Origin: Apostichopus japonicus
Lineage: Eukaryota; Echinodermata; Holothuroidea; Aspidochirotida; Stichopodidae
Direction of reading: 5' to 3'
Length of the DNA stretch: 60,000 nt
Assembly: GCF_037975245.1 (NCBI RefSeq)
Contig: NC_092575.1
Span: 25,448,841 to 25,508,840, forward strand
In this document: positions 11,754 through 26,700 of the stretch, one piece after another
Layout of the letters: each line of letters starts with the position of its first letter
Position numbering within the stretch: position 1 is the stretch's first letter
Notes under the pieces: generated by a model
Databases searched by the model: none
What the model was told of the DNA's origin: nothing
Seen by the model: the letters and a program-made list of their open reading frames with translations, nothing else
Program-made: the position numbers and the translations under genes

Positions 11754-14700
11754 CTGCAGGGTAAGAAGAGGAAATGTGTATCAGGTATGACCATCAGAAA
11801 GCTCAGAGCTTTAAAGCCTGGATACTCAGATATTATGTTGACTGACAACTTCACACTCATTTATCAGACAGAGACATTAAAACAGACACACGCTACAATG
11901 CTATCAGTAAGGGTTCTGCCTTTATTCCCCAACATCTTTGTCCATAACTCATGGATACAACTGGCTAAGATTCCGACTTAAATATGGGGCAGATTTAACT
12001 CATCCCCTTCGGCTTAAATGACACAGATCTTTGTGATGCAAGGCTTACCCAACTACTGTACTGTATCTATTTGATAATCAAGCTCCATTCTGGAGATATC
12101 AGGAATTGTGTTTACAGGCTGACATTTTGTCAACAAGGTGTGATGTCATAGTGTCACTAGGATAGACTGCAACATTTATCTTCCCTTTGTTTGGTCTCTT
12201 ATATTAACAACGGCTATGCAAACAGTTTCGTCACTGAAATCACAAACGCCAGTATTAGGCCACTTGAAGATCCTTTTACATTCAGCAGTAGCAATACCCA
12301 GCATGAAATATTATGGGGGTGGGCGTGGGGGGTGGGGGAGGGGGGAATGTTGCAACAAATAAAGAATTACACTATACAAGCATCTATGCAGGTGGCTTGT
12401 GATGATATCACATTTAGACTTCAGTCTTGTATGTTAATGAACATTAATAGTGTAATACAGCCGAAATAGTTTCTTACTTAGCTGTAGGTGAAAATAAATA
12501 GTTGAACATGACAAATGTATTGATTCCAATACATCTACAGTACTGTATCTCAATCAATCGTGATGGTTGGGTTTGTTTATTCCTCCCAAGAGTCGAGAAG
12601 ATAAATCACTCCCTATCGTTCACATACCTCGGAGCACTTGCGACAATTTGGTGCAATTTACGATAATTCAATAATAGCAGAGGTAACCAGCTCCTTTCAT
12701 GTTTATGAGAAGACTCAACTTTCTACATGTCACAAGTAATACTCCGTGTCTGTAAATCGTCAAGTGCTCTTCCTATCCCTCACCAATAATTGTTAAATCA
12801 AACCTGAAACTGAATTAACATTTTTTTTTCTCTCTATAACCAGCTTAAAAAACTACTCAGATTGATGTCTCAATTCCAGCTGACTTAGCATTTTATATTC
12901 TGCGCTGTATGCGTCCATCGGTACTTTCAAAACTTTCATCAATTATTGTAAATGTCAGATGCGAAATACAGTACTCTAGGGCTCTATTATGACAATGTTC
13001 ATTTCAAAATGGCAGCTTTTCAAAATCTAGTCTACATATTCACAAATGTCTATCGAGTAATACTCAAATGTGCAGGCCTACAGAAAGTGTCAATGATCAC
13101 AGAACGGACATACCCTCCTATCTTCACCTAATGAAGGTTAACCAGCACATATATCTTAATTATCATTTAATAGTTAATATGTTACATTCTGATCACACAT
13201 ATTCATACGATTTTTCATGTAGGTATTGAATCACATGCATATAAAACAGAAATTGAAAGTTAAAAATTGCCATCATTTGAAATTACAATTGACACATCAA
13301 AGTAAGAAAAGATGTAATTTTTTATGGGATTTTAGTACCCAATATATACAGTAGCATTAATACAAAAATATTATCCAAACCAAACTGCGAAAAACTCCAT
13401 TCCTTTAAAGCATTTATAATTGAAATCCTTAGTAGCATTCCTTACTTAAAGTAGTATATGGCCTTGGGGGTGCACTTAGATTTCATGACCGCCGTGTTGT
13501 AAGACTTCTAATCTATGCTTTGCATCATCTACAGTATTTAGCAGAACAGGAATAATTTTTCAATCGTCCCTCAAACTCGGAAGTCATTCAAGTGGAATTC
13601 CGTCTTAAATATGACATTGAAAAGATGCTAACTCAGACAGTCATACTGCAGCTGTACAGTAGGTTATGTGGATTATATGCGTATAAGTGTTGAAAGTAAT
13701 ACTTAAATTCCTATGTACAGTATGTAACCTGGTTACATACATATGTATATGGAAAGTAATGCTCAAACTCCCTGGTTACATACAGTATATTAATTTACGG
13801 TGATTTTACCTGACCTTCCTTGTTATTTCTAGATAATTGAGTAATGGTTGCCACAATAGTATATGACATAATGAGTGTTAGCTCAGTGGTTAACACCGGT
13901 GCCTTCCAATCATAAGGTCCCCGGTTCGAGTCACTCCCAGATTAATGTATGTCGTCCAGTAACAGAGTTGTTGACAATTAACAATTCATAATCATGGGCG
14001 TTAAATATGAATGTAAGAGACTGACTTCGGTCAGCTTGCGGCTTTGATAAGCCAATGAGGCTTCTTCGCGAGTTCCGGCTTGCAGGAGGATCTAAAATAC
14101 ATACATACATACACACAAGATACATACATACAAGAGAGTATATTTTTCTTTAATAGAACGTTCCTAAATTAATCTCATGAATAAATAAGCGCTTTCAACA
14201 AACATAAGTTTATCTTAAAACGTATCCCATTTTCGTTTGCTGTCACACATGTGGTATATGTCTCTACAGACTATTTTGTATAAATAAAAAAAAAATCAAA
14301 TGAGACTTGGATAGTTTGAATGTCTGGATTCTGGCATCTTGCATCTCCATAGCAGATCAAACAGTAACTTTTTTATGATTCCCATTGGTGTCTTTACAGG
14401 TACAGTAGTTTACCTAGAGCTGTCAGATGTCCATTTTGGAGTAAGAGGAATGACAATCACACAGGAACATAAAATCAGACTTGAAAATATCCCTGTGATA
14501 ATAAAAGGGTATTAAACATTCATGTAAAACAAGAAAAAGTAAGATGTCTGTGTTTTGTCAGATTGTCAAATGAGTTATCATCAATAGCTGAAGAGGCTGA
14601 CACAAATGTCAGATGCACCATTGGAACTCAGTTCAGAATCCTTCTCTGGTAATTATGCTGGAAAAAGTTCACAGGACCTCTAGAGAAACAACACTTTATG

Positions 14701-17700
14701 ATAAGTCTGCAGAATATTGCTTGTGAGTGATACTGAATAGTATAGACTGCTCAATGTCACAAACTTCAGAACTGACTGGTTTACTAGGGTTTGCTGATGA
14801 CCATAGTTTTAAATTTGTCTCCTAACTATCAACAAATTACATTTGTAAAACCAGTAGCATGCAAAAAGGAAAAATGAATCCTTGCCAGTTACCACATTTG
14901 TCTACTTGTCCATTGTGGATGATTGGGTTCCTATGCCAACAGGGAAGTTTAAAATATCAAAACTTTACTTTTGGAGCTATGGTATACTGTATCTAGAGGC
15001 TTTCAGACTTTTAGTTTTATTTGTACCTCAAAAAGGTTTATGTTGGAATGTTAGAAATTTTTTTTTTGGGACCAGGTCGACAAAGAAAGTGCATTTGTTG
15101 AGAGGAGATAATTACATGAGGCAGGAAGTAATGTCAGCAAATATGTTATAATTCAACACAGAGATTTGAAAGGAAGAGAGCAATGACCCAAAGAGGATCA
15201 TCGGATGCACAGAGCAAGAACATTTCCAGTTGTTATAAGCAGACAGGAGTGCATATATATTGCCTCGAAATTTCAGAAATAGATGGGATCTTTCATATTA
15301 AGTCTCATATTAACGGCCTCAACAAAGACTTGGGACTGCTTAAAGGGTGTGAAGACTCGCGCAAAAAGAAACGTCTCATGCCGGTAATCTGACCTAGTTT
15401 CGAATGAGGTGTAACAGAAGTGTTAGACACCACCATCGATCCCAGAAATTATACAAACACAGCTTGCTACCGTCAGTAATTAGACACTATTGTACAGTCA
15501 GTACATACAGCTGCGGTCAATTCCCACAGCACAGTATACAATCAATACAACGATGGACATCTCAGGTCCAGCTAAAGATAACAAGGTATCACATTTCATT
15601 ACTGTCTGCATTTTGTAGCAACACGAACAAATCGTCACTTGCAAGCAACAGAAAGTTAACTTTTTCAGATGACCGCACGCAGTTTGGGGCGAGTCTTCAA
15701 TGCCTTTAACAACTATCAGTTCTACAAACAATCCATTCTTTGCTCCTTAATCCGCTTCCTGTAAATATAGTCATGGTTTATTTGGTTCTAATTCCATCAA
15801 TGCAACTCACACCTGTCTAGCGTCATACTTCCATTGTGTTACATTTTGTACTTTTTATTGGACTGCCAAGTATTGCTGAGGAAGGTCCCAGGAGGATCAA
15901 AAATTCCAATATATTTTCTAAAACATAACTCCTTATTTGTCAATTATGAGTCATATCTTGTTTCTCTGGTTTTCTCTAATCTATTTTCTTTGGAGGAAAC
16001 ATGGATTTACTTTTTAATGTCAGTCTTTATAATGTCAGTAGGCATTAATGTTTAGCAATCGATATGACAAAGTGTCCATGTATCAAAAGGTTTGAATTGA
16101 ATGGAAATGTTGATTAAAATAATTAATAAATTTTCTGAGGGAAATGGTTGACCATGCAGACACACCAAGCTGAACAAATTAATGAACTTCTAAACAATTT
16201 AATTTAACTTCTTAACAAATCTGGCAGTATGATTTAGTTGGATTCCAATCTCCTTCTCAATAATTGCAATAATGCCGAGTTTGACCAATAAACAATGAAA
16301 CATTTTGCTAGTCTAATAGCCTTTGGCAGCAAGCCTTTCAATTCCTGCCCTCGATTGTTTTCTTTCGACAACCTAATTAAATTAGCACTGGATCAGCCAG
16401 TCATGAAAAGTAAGAACAAACAAATTAACTGCTAAAACTTCATTAGGAGCACTTTAAACTGACAGATATCTCTTCGGTGAGGAAACATGTACCGGCACCG
16501 AGGGGCTTGATTAAAATTCTGTTCATCTTTGGAAATAAATCCAAAGGAGGGTTACAAACGGAACAGCAACATCATACGATGTCACAGTATTTTATAGTGT
16601 GAACAAGAAGATACTACAGTACACATACATAATGGGAGAGCAGGTTGTGAGGGTGTGTTATAATATGACAGAGGGGGGGGGGGGGGCACTGGCTGATTAC
16701 ATGTACAACAAGTAATTACTGAATCAGCATGGCTATATTGGGAGTTTTGTAAAAATGTTCCTTTCACTGTCTTACCTGTCAAAGGTGGACTTTCAGATGT
16801 GCCCAACCTGTATTAGTTATGGCATAGTAAACATTATATAGTAATTTCCATAAATATTTTGAACCAGATGGATCTATGCTGTTTATATACTAGAACACAG
16901 GATGAATGTATCTTTAATGTTACTTTATAAGTGCCAACACCATTCTGAACAACAACAACAAAAAAAACATTCTTTTACATACTGTATCTCCAAGCTAAAT
17001 TTAAATAAATTTTCTGGGAAATTGTCAATAAACTAGAAAATTAAGAGCAAAAAAATTGTAACTAGCCAAAAGTTTCCACAGTTTAGTGAACACGCATTAC
17101 AACATCTACAGTATATATTATTTTGCAAAAGGCATCAACTTAAAACCTGTATTAAACAGTTTACTAGTATATATACAGACACAGTTCATCAATTCACAGT
17201 TCAATCCCATACTGTACAGTCTGCTCCATCTGACCCTAGAAACTGTCAGTGCTGAATTCTTGATACATGATCATGGCCTAAATTCTTGGATAGTGGTAAA
17301 TATTTTTCTAACAGCATGGTACCAGCAACTTCCTCAGGTGATTCATCCCACGTACTTATCTTGTGTTACCATGCAGTGTCGCTCATAAAGTGCAATTTCG
17401 GGACACCGTGAAAGCTTATACTCAACATGATAAACAGTTGGCCTTGTTGATATGTATATTTAGTTTTGAATGTATTACATGTGAAATGTTGCTGCAAGCA
17501 TGTTTTTACCTCCAACTGCAAGTAACGATTATAGGTCTAGAATTATTTAAATCAGTGAGTCATCAAATGACTAATATAAAAAAAAAAGGAACCGTCAGCT
17601 TCAACTTGACTAACACAGTCTTCAGAGAGGTACCTTACAGGGTCACAAATGACCGTTTTGAGACAGCATACAATAGGAATCGTTTGCAAGTATGTAGTTA

Positions 17701-20700
17701 AGACAGTACATATTAAAGTATACATACTGTACAGTATAGTACAACCAAAAGGTGATGATGTTAAATTAAAGACTGCCATCACTTTCGCCCAAAAATATTT
17801 AAACAAGTGATCATGAAACTTGTGAAATTAATTTTTTTTTCTTTAACTGACAATATTTCCTAAATATCTCAGGCTTTTAAATTCACTTGTATCTACTGTA
17901 CGAGTTCTCATGAATAATTTAGAGTCTTAAGTCCTGAGCACTACTTATTTAATGCAGACTTTTCATGCGAAAAGTGATCTTAAATGCTGTTTGTGAGTCA
18001 TATTAAGTAATCTAACATTTGGAGTACCGCTTTTTCTAGACAGTTTGATATCTGGAGGAAGATAGGTGTGGTAGGGTGGGTAGGGGTGGGGTGGAATGGG
18101 GTGGGGTTGGTGGATAAGTATGGTATCTATGCTTGAGAATGAACCGGACTGTTAACAACTCAATTAGGAGGCAACATCAACTTTTCTACTTAACAATTTC
18201 TTTACTTTACAAGACAATATCCTGGGACTACTAGTTTCAATATTTAACATACAACTATACTGTATACATCAGGGACTTATGGTAACTCAAAGTATGAAAC
18301 GATTAATGCACACACAAATAATCTACTGTACACATACAATGCACTAAAACGGAAGGAACTAACTCTGAGCTTGCTTCATTTAACTTCTTCTGTCACTGAA
18401 CTACAGTATGATGATAAGTCCACAAATAAAGAAAAAAGGTATTAATTCTGACTTTTAAAGGAAAAACTAAGAATGTTCAGTGCTTTTAAACAGTAACCAG
18501 GTAGAGATGCTTGGAGACAGGTAAGTGAGGGAGTAGCATATGGTAGTTGGTTTCAGTCATTAATGTTCTCAGCTCTGAGGACAAAGTAAGAAGCACAAAC
18601 TAAAAGCAGTATCAATACTCAAATTAACTTTTCACTTTACTATCATAGGCCTCCCATTTTTATTCCAAATGTTGCAACCCCCCCCCCAAAAAAAAAAAAA
18701 TTAAACAAAGAGCATGAAACTCAAACATGACAGACCCTTGCTTACAAGCAGATTATAAAGTATGTAATTATTTTTGTCATATATGCCCTTTTGAAGCTTT
18801 ATTTGTAGACCTGAGTCAGTCTGTGCAAAGACACATTTTGGCAGGTAGGCTTAGTCATAAGTTACAATGTTCTGTAGCCACTAATAATTGTAATCGAAAT
18901 CAACGAAAAATAGCTACTTCTGGCAAACTACAAGCCACAGTTGTAGAGCTGAGGATTTTGCACTTTAAGCCTTTTAAGAGGAAGTTAAGGCATACTGTAC
19001 TTTGCACTCTCCAAAGTCACAGCCAGTTTTGTTCTTAAATAATTTAACCTACACGCTACAGCATATTATTATGCAGGGTTAGATGCCTCTAAGATGTATG
19101 CTTAATTTCTCAGAGTCACGCTCTGTAGATTAATGAATGATTACGGAGAAATAGTGAAGTTGAACCTGATGAATTACTTCTGAATGTGGAATATATAGTT
19201 ATAGTTTGTACCCCTCCTGTCAACAGATTTAATGAGCATTCCAGTAAACATGTGAGAAAAACTGAATTTGTTAAATAATGATGCAGAAATACATTATTAA
19301 TTAAACTTACACCAAAATATCATGTTTACTATAATTACCGTACATTTGATTTCTAGTTTGTTTGTATAATAATGTATTGAGGGATTCAAAATATAGTGTC
19401 TTAGTTCCAGCTACAGTCAAGTGATATATATGCAAAGAATATCACATATTTGCATATATTGTGTCATTTAATGTACCTCAATAAGGGTGGTAGGGTGGGT
19501 GGGGTGAGGAAGAATGGAAACCAGCTTCATCCTGTAAACATTCAATGATTTTACTAGGCTTGGTGTGTCTTGAACAGAGATCAAGTGATATTGTAAACAG
19601 GCACAAATGAGTGTTAAATGTGCTGATTTATGACCACAACATTTGAGTATACCTTGATAAATTTACAGTAAGTTCTGACCAAAACAAAAAATGATATCAG
19701 TATCACAAAGAGTTGTAAAGTTGAAATTGTGTAAATATTATGGATGATTATATGCTTGCAATGCAAACTAAATTTCGCTTTGCACATATCCCACGCAACG
19801 GTTATTTTGAGTGGCTCTGCTTAGTGAATGCAGGCAAATTTTAAATGATTTTTGCTGGTTATCCTATTCGGAAAATCCGGTATTACTTTACGGTAATGTA
19901 CGTATGAACTGCAAATTTACAAAGATACAAAAACAAAGAATGATCACTATGCACAATGTAGTAGAGATTTGGAGGTTTTGCGAATAAAACACCAACTTTG
20001 GGCCAGTAAAACTTCCATTTTCAAAGTGGATGATAGGCCTACGACTATTTATGCTTTATTTCAGTATCTCCATAGTGACATCTATAGACAACATCAATTT
20101 ATCAGTTTACCTATTTGGGGGTATCTACTGTAATAACTTTACAAAAATGCAATCTGAATTTGATGTAAACAAATAGTCTGTTACAAATAAATAAAGAGTC
20201 CAGTTAGGGGCAGTTATATTTGTCACTACATCGAAGTTTTGCCAAACTTCAGCTGAGTCTTGCCAAGTTAAAGAACACATCTTGTCTTTATAAACTCTAA
20301 GTAACATGCCAAGATAACAAAACACGTCTTGTCTATATGAACTCTAAGTAAGAACTGCCTCCCAATCTGTTCCAAACCCTGTTTAAAGAAAACATGTGCA
20401 ACAAGCACCATTACAATGCACCATTGAATTTAAACAAATCATGCACCACACCCATCCCAAGCAACACGCACAACCGACACACGCATACAATCTTAACACC
20501 CTAACACGCGCACAGTTGATGCTCACATTAATTAAATCACACAATATTACATACAGGTAGTCGTCCCAACGGACAATCAGCAAAGGTGATTTTGGTTGTC
20601 CGAAGAGAAATTTGTTCATGTCATAAAAATTTGCCCCGCTATACACCTTATATGTACAGTTATGCATAGATCATATTATAACAGTCTCCACTCACCATGC

Positions 20701-23700
20701 ATGAGTTTACACTGTGAGTGTCTGTGTCATCCTTGCATCTTTCTACACATATTTTCATTGGTTTCCTCTACCTTTCCCCTTCCTGTTCTCTCCATCCTCC
20801 CACCCACCCCTCCCCCCCCCAACCCCCAAGACTTTACTAACAAAAGACAGAAGACCAGGCAACCAATCATTTTTCTTCAGACTTGGTCCATGTTATAACT
20901 GTATACTTTTATTATTTAACCTAAATTACCTAGATACATCATATTTTAAAACCAGTAGGGATAGTCAATTTCCTTTCCTTGATGCCTTTAAAATTGTTCA
21001 AAATAAACAAAAAAAATATAACCAAAAAAATATAAAAGACAGTGCATAAATTACATTAGAAATACTGTACTGCAGCTTTTCACCATCTAATTTAAAAAGT
21101 TTAAAAAGTTTTGCAATTGTAATCAGAAAAGACATCAACATACACTGTATACAGTGATTCTATCACTATCAATCTATTGCAGCAGCAGACACAGACATAA
21201 AGACACAGACACGTACAGTGGTGCTAGGAGAAAATAACACCAAACATCAGCAGGATTCAGCTGTTGAATCATGCCTCATCATGTTTGCTCAAGAAAAATG
21301 AGTCATCCCAGCTCTTTGTAATTTTGAGGTAAGCTGCTTGACTCTGGGACTGATAAATTGCATTTCTTATCTGAGATTAACCCAAATACAATCTGTAATC
21401 TTATGATCTATTGAAAGGACCCCATGCAATGCCTTAAGTTACAGATGAGAGTTCCAAAGAAAGAAAACTGGTAGGACTTATAGGAGAAAGTTGTTAAATA
21501 ATAGGAAAGAAAAAGACATATATTGGAGTAACAGGTTGTATGCACTGTGCAAGTCTACTACCATCACAAATAGTGAGACTAAGCAGAAAAGATCCAAGTT
21601 GGCATAAATTGTACAGTGTTCTGGTGTATGTTCTTGAAATATGTCAGAAATGGCCAACCTGTTCTGTGCTTTCATGGAATCACATACCACCATTATTTCT
21701 TCAGTGTAAACAATACATACATTTATGAATTGTTTGTTGAGTGTTTGGCAACAATTTTGTGACAATTGTAGAAGTAGACAAACTGAATAATTGCCAACAA
21801 TGCCTTTTCTGTGCTTCCATGGAATCACATACCACCATTTTTTCTTCAGTGTAAACAATACATACATGTATGAATTGTTTGTTGAGTGTTTGGCAACAAT
21901 TTTGTGACAATTGTAGAAGTTGGCAAACTTGAATAATTGGCAACAATGGCTTTATAAACCTACAAAACTTAGATACAAAGCAAACTGTAGTAATTTGTAC
22001 TGTAAATTACACAAGACAAGAAGACTAACAAGGACTGTTAAAAAAAGATGTATACAGTACCTATAAATGAATTTTAAAGCAATATGTACTGTATTTAAAT
22101 TATTCTTCCATTGAGAAGGCAAGATATTGTTACATCAATCAAGCACTTTAATTTTTCATTTGAAACATAAAAAAAATACTAATAATCTAGAATCTTTCAC
22201 AATATTTGGTTACTTCAACTTGACCTGCAATTTACATTCAATTTGACCAAGCAGTGCTCATAATCTGAATGACAATCCACCAAAAATGTTATTGGAAATG
22301 ACAAAAATAAGGAAAAACAAGTTTGTGAGCTAATTATGCATGACATCCATTTGTGAGACCTGTATGTAAGTGAAGGGGGAAGGGGCCAGCTGAACAGGCC
22401 CGAGGACAACTATTTCACAGGGCTCACATTTCAAAATCTTCATATAATTCATGGTAGAAAATATTACATACCACGAGGGTATGAAGAATTTTTCTCTTAG
22501 TGAAAATATGTCATGAATGCGCTATCTCACATATCCCAGCCCCCCCCCATTGACTGTGGGCCACAGGACTGTAGCCTGCACCCAGACCCCACTCTCAGGC
22601 CTGATGAAGAGTATTAGAGATGATTTTGTAACTACTTTAGTCATTTCAACAGTACTTACACAAATAGTTGTAACATCCCTAGATTCCCTACTATTGTGAT
22701 TTAATTACACAAGTCCGACTATAAATTACGGTACATAATTAGTTCACATTTTCATACCAATACCCCAATGTAAACAATATAGTCATACGTGAGCCATACT
22801 AATCACTAGTCAAACTTACAGTACATATGTAAAATACTGATGTCAATTTTAAAAATTAAAATTTTCCAGTTTGTTTTTTACATTAAAGTTATATGAAAAT
22901 GTTTTCTGGGTGACAAAATTCTGCTTCGGATCAAAGGAAGTTTGGACAGTTATTCTCACCCGGTTCACTTTATAAGTTATTCTCATAAATTTTGTGCAAA
23001 ATCTATCCATGTATGTAGGTCCATACTTACAATATATACTTCTTTTCAATAGGTTTGTTTTTACAATATGAACTCACCTTCATAGCAAATATTTGTCCAT
23101 CTGACTGTCTCTCTACTTTCACAACCTGACCATATGCACCTTTATTGATCTGGTGGACCACCTGATGATGACACAAAAATAAAAAAAATTGTTTAAGAAT
23201 ATCAAACAAAATGAGTTCTAGCATTATCCATCAAAATAATTATCATTAGAAAAGTTTTCATGAAGAAAATCCATCAGTATGGCTTCAAAACACTGGCTAT
23301 GAAGAATTGAAGTTAAAGCGTGTACTATTTGCCTATAAATGTCTTGTTCATGTAAAGAAAAATGGTAAAGAACAAGAGAGGGAAAAATTATGGGAAGTGA
23401 TTGGAGGGGGGGGGTGGGGAGGTCAAGAAGGCATGAGGGTAGAGATAGTACCATGAAGGAGATATTGCAGCCCCCAGGAGTGATTGGGTGAAGGAAGTTG
23501 GAGAGGACAGAAGAGGAATAAAGCCACACACTACATTATGGTTTTGGGGTTACTGTAGATACAGGTGAACCAGTAAAATATATACTGTACATAAGAAGTT
23601 TGAGTGGACGGTGAAGAATTTTTATCTGAAGGGAAAAAAAACTCTAATCAACTTAAAGTTGACTCATTTAATAGGTTGCATGTACACTGTCCCTGCTATT

Positions 23701-26700
23701 GTATGTGCACAAAGCTGTGCTTCATTTTGGCTGTGGTTAAGTTCCTTAAAATCTCTTTGTTTGAAGAAAACCTCTACACTGCACAAATCATTCCCTCGAT
23801 GTCACAAACAGTGACTCATATAAAGTACTGTATATAGCCTCAAGATTTTGCTAGTACTTTATTCTGGTTGCTTTTAACAGAATTTCTGTGACTTTGTAGG
23901 TTCAATAAACCAGCCATGCCTGAAATCTAAACCAGCAGATAAAAATTATCTATTAGGGCGAGAAATACATTATGTGGGACAAGGTTCAATAACTAAATCA
24001 CCAACCTTGACTCAATTCTCCAGAAAAATTTATTGGCCTTTAGAAAAAGGGCTCTTTGCTAACCAGTTTCCTGTGAAATGCTACAAAGGCTGATATGTTT
24101 CTACTACATGAGGTACTGTTGTCAACTACTTCACGCCAATTTGTAAGACTGTATTTTAAAAGGATTCCTATGTAAATTAAATGCATTGAAAGAAGAAAAC
24201 CTCTCAACACAAGTGACAGATATGGAACAGGGGATCAATGTAATGCTACTGTATGTAATTACAAGAGATTTAAGAACAAGCAGGGGGAGACATGTTATTA
24301 AAACCCTTAACAGTGACCCAAATGGTTATTAAGAAGCTTTGAAAGCCAGAAAGCTAAGTTTAAGACTTAAAAGAATTCAAGCAAAATCTCTCTAACTCTC
24401 TTGCTCTTTTTTTTTTCTTTTTCTTTTTTATGAAAGCTGATGACACTGTAGTAAGCAAAGTGGTCAAGAATAAAAAAGGTTGTTAACAAAAAGTTAAAAT
24501 TTGCCACAATTTAAGAAATAATTCCCGAGCATGGTCATTTGTGTCTGCATAGAAGTATACAAAGAATGTTATTGTGATAATCACATATGTATATTATTCG
24601 TAAGATATATGGGGGTATCGTTTGTGTGGAAGAACAAGGATAACCATATTGTGATGTATGGAAAAGCTTATAGCTCAACAAACCTATTATACTACTTTAA
24701 GTAGCTCTATAAAAACTAGCATATTTGCTATTATCACACAACTGTTAGGCCAGTGCTGAGTAGCCGATGCCATCGTCAATTTAGTATAAAGGGAGCCTTC
24801 CAGTGATAAAGCTTACTTAAAGGTGATATATCAGAAGACTGTAGCTCTGCAGAAAAAATACTTCCTGTAGCACTCAATTTTTTTCACTTTTCTTCAACTA
24901 TAACATACTGTACCTTAAGAATCAATTCTGCCTCAACACACCCTTAAAATACCAGCCAAGGTCCAAAAGTGCAGTTTACCAGAGTAAGGCTTATCTACCG
25001 TTACCAGGGTAACGACCAAATAAGTAAAGGCAGAGTCTCCATTCAACAATTACACATAAAAGGATAACAAAAAGAAAAACCTCCCATCAAGCATTCATTT
25101 TAAGGTCAGCCTTTAATAATATTGATTCTTAGCTTTACAATCACTGCCTTTCACAGTGTAAAGTTCTCTCCAGTCAGAAGGACATCAACTGTGAAATATT
25201 ACAAAAAATAATGTTTTGTTTTACATTTTTTATACATGCTATGAATATGTTTCCCAAGAGAACAATTTTGGCATTTGGCATTTCCGTCTTGTAAAATCAA
25301 CTGAAGCTGCAATTCATAGTCATACCAATCTACTGAATTTGCACAATATTTTTTTCATTCATGATTTGACTGTGTGACTATAAATTTAATAAGAAATCAT
25401 AATCCATGGGAGTAAATGGAAATTGATTTAGATTGAAAATTTAAGGTACTATGAAAATATAGACGGTGTTAACATTAAGAATGATACATTCGGAAAGAAG
25501 GAGAATTAGGGGACAGAACCCAATATGTCAATGGAAGGTTAATTGTCCTACATTATTACTGACATTTGTAGGCATGTACAGTAGAAGGGAGTATAAGTAA
25601 ATTTGGTTCATGTTGGGAGAGGTAAAAGAACTTTTGAGAAATGTGAAGTTAAGATAACTATAGCCAAAACTTTTAAATGCGGAGAAAGAACTGCATGTGC
25701 GAGAGAAGGGGAAAAAAACAAAAAAAAAAACACTTAAATGTATAAACTCAAAAAGACAGCAATAGATATAAATATGAAACTGGAGACAATATTGGCTTCA
25801 AAAATTCAAAAGCATTATAATTAACATGCTAAGTTTCAAATAGAAGCTTGTTGACCACATAAATATAACTTTGTAACCTTCAAATTATTAAACTTCAAGG
25901 GACAATAATGCCGATGAGCTAAGGCATTCACAATCAGGTAAATACTGTACTGTACAGTAGGTATGGTAGCTTGCCACATGTGCCAGCTGCCTGCATGCTC
26001 AAAGCTAAAGATTTGCCATAAAGTTACAGTCTTGCGTGATACAAAAGGGACAGAGCCAGTTTGCAGCCATGTACATGGTTTACGTTGCTGGTGAACAAAC
26101 TAAATTACATCATCTCCCATAAACCTAATTTTGCCTCAACTTCAATGTGGAATACTATGCAATGTCCAAAATGTTCCCTAGAAAAGAAAGTCTTATATTA
26201 GTTTGTGGTGCAAGTAATAGGAAAGTTCAGAGATGCCAACCTCTTGACACAAAAAAACAGACTGAATATCCTAAAAAATCAGATTTTGGAGAGAAAAATC
26301 AGATTTTTACGAAATCTCGACACTACCACTGGCCCGTTGGCCCCGGGCTAGTAAATTGTCAGAAAAATGTTTTACTGCTAAGAACGGGCAAGTAAAATGT
26401 TTGCTTTTTCATTAACATTTAAAGAGAAAATTTTAAAGCTGCCGATTCCGCGGATTTCCCGCCCATGTAGGCTCGTTGTTCAACGTGTTGGTCGGGGTTT
26501 GGGGGGTTACTTGTGTGTATGTTTCTATGCGATTCTGCTTCCTTTTAAAAAAAAATTTAAAAATCTCTTTTTTTTTCTTTCTTTTTTAAAAGATGAAAAA
26601 TGTATTTTCAAGAGGCAATATTGTATTATCGTATTTCACTTGTTTTATAGTACTAAATACGATAAAATCATACTGGTTGGCATCTCTGAAAGTTTCTTGA

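Noticed and set aside
13872-13935. tRNA gene
   Set aside because: A and B boxes are present, but the acceptor and T stems do not pair properly and a SINE body and tail follow.
21478-21946. Minus-strand frames of 129 and 81 codons
   Set aside because: Created by the two-copy 145-bp duplication; low-complexity, no domain.
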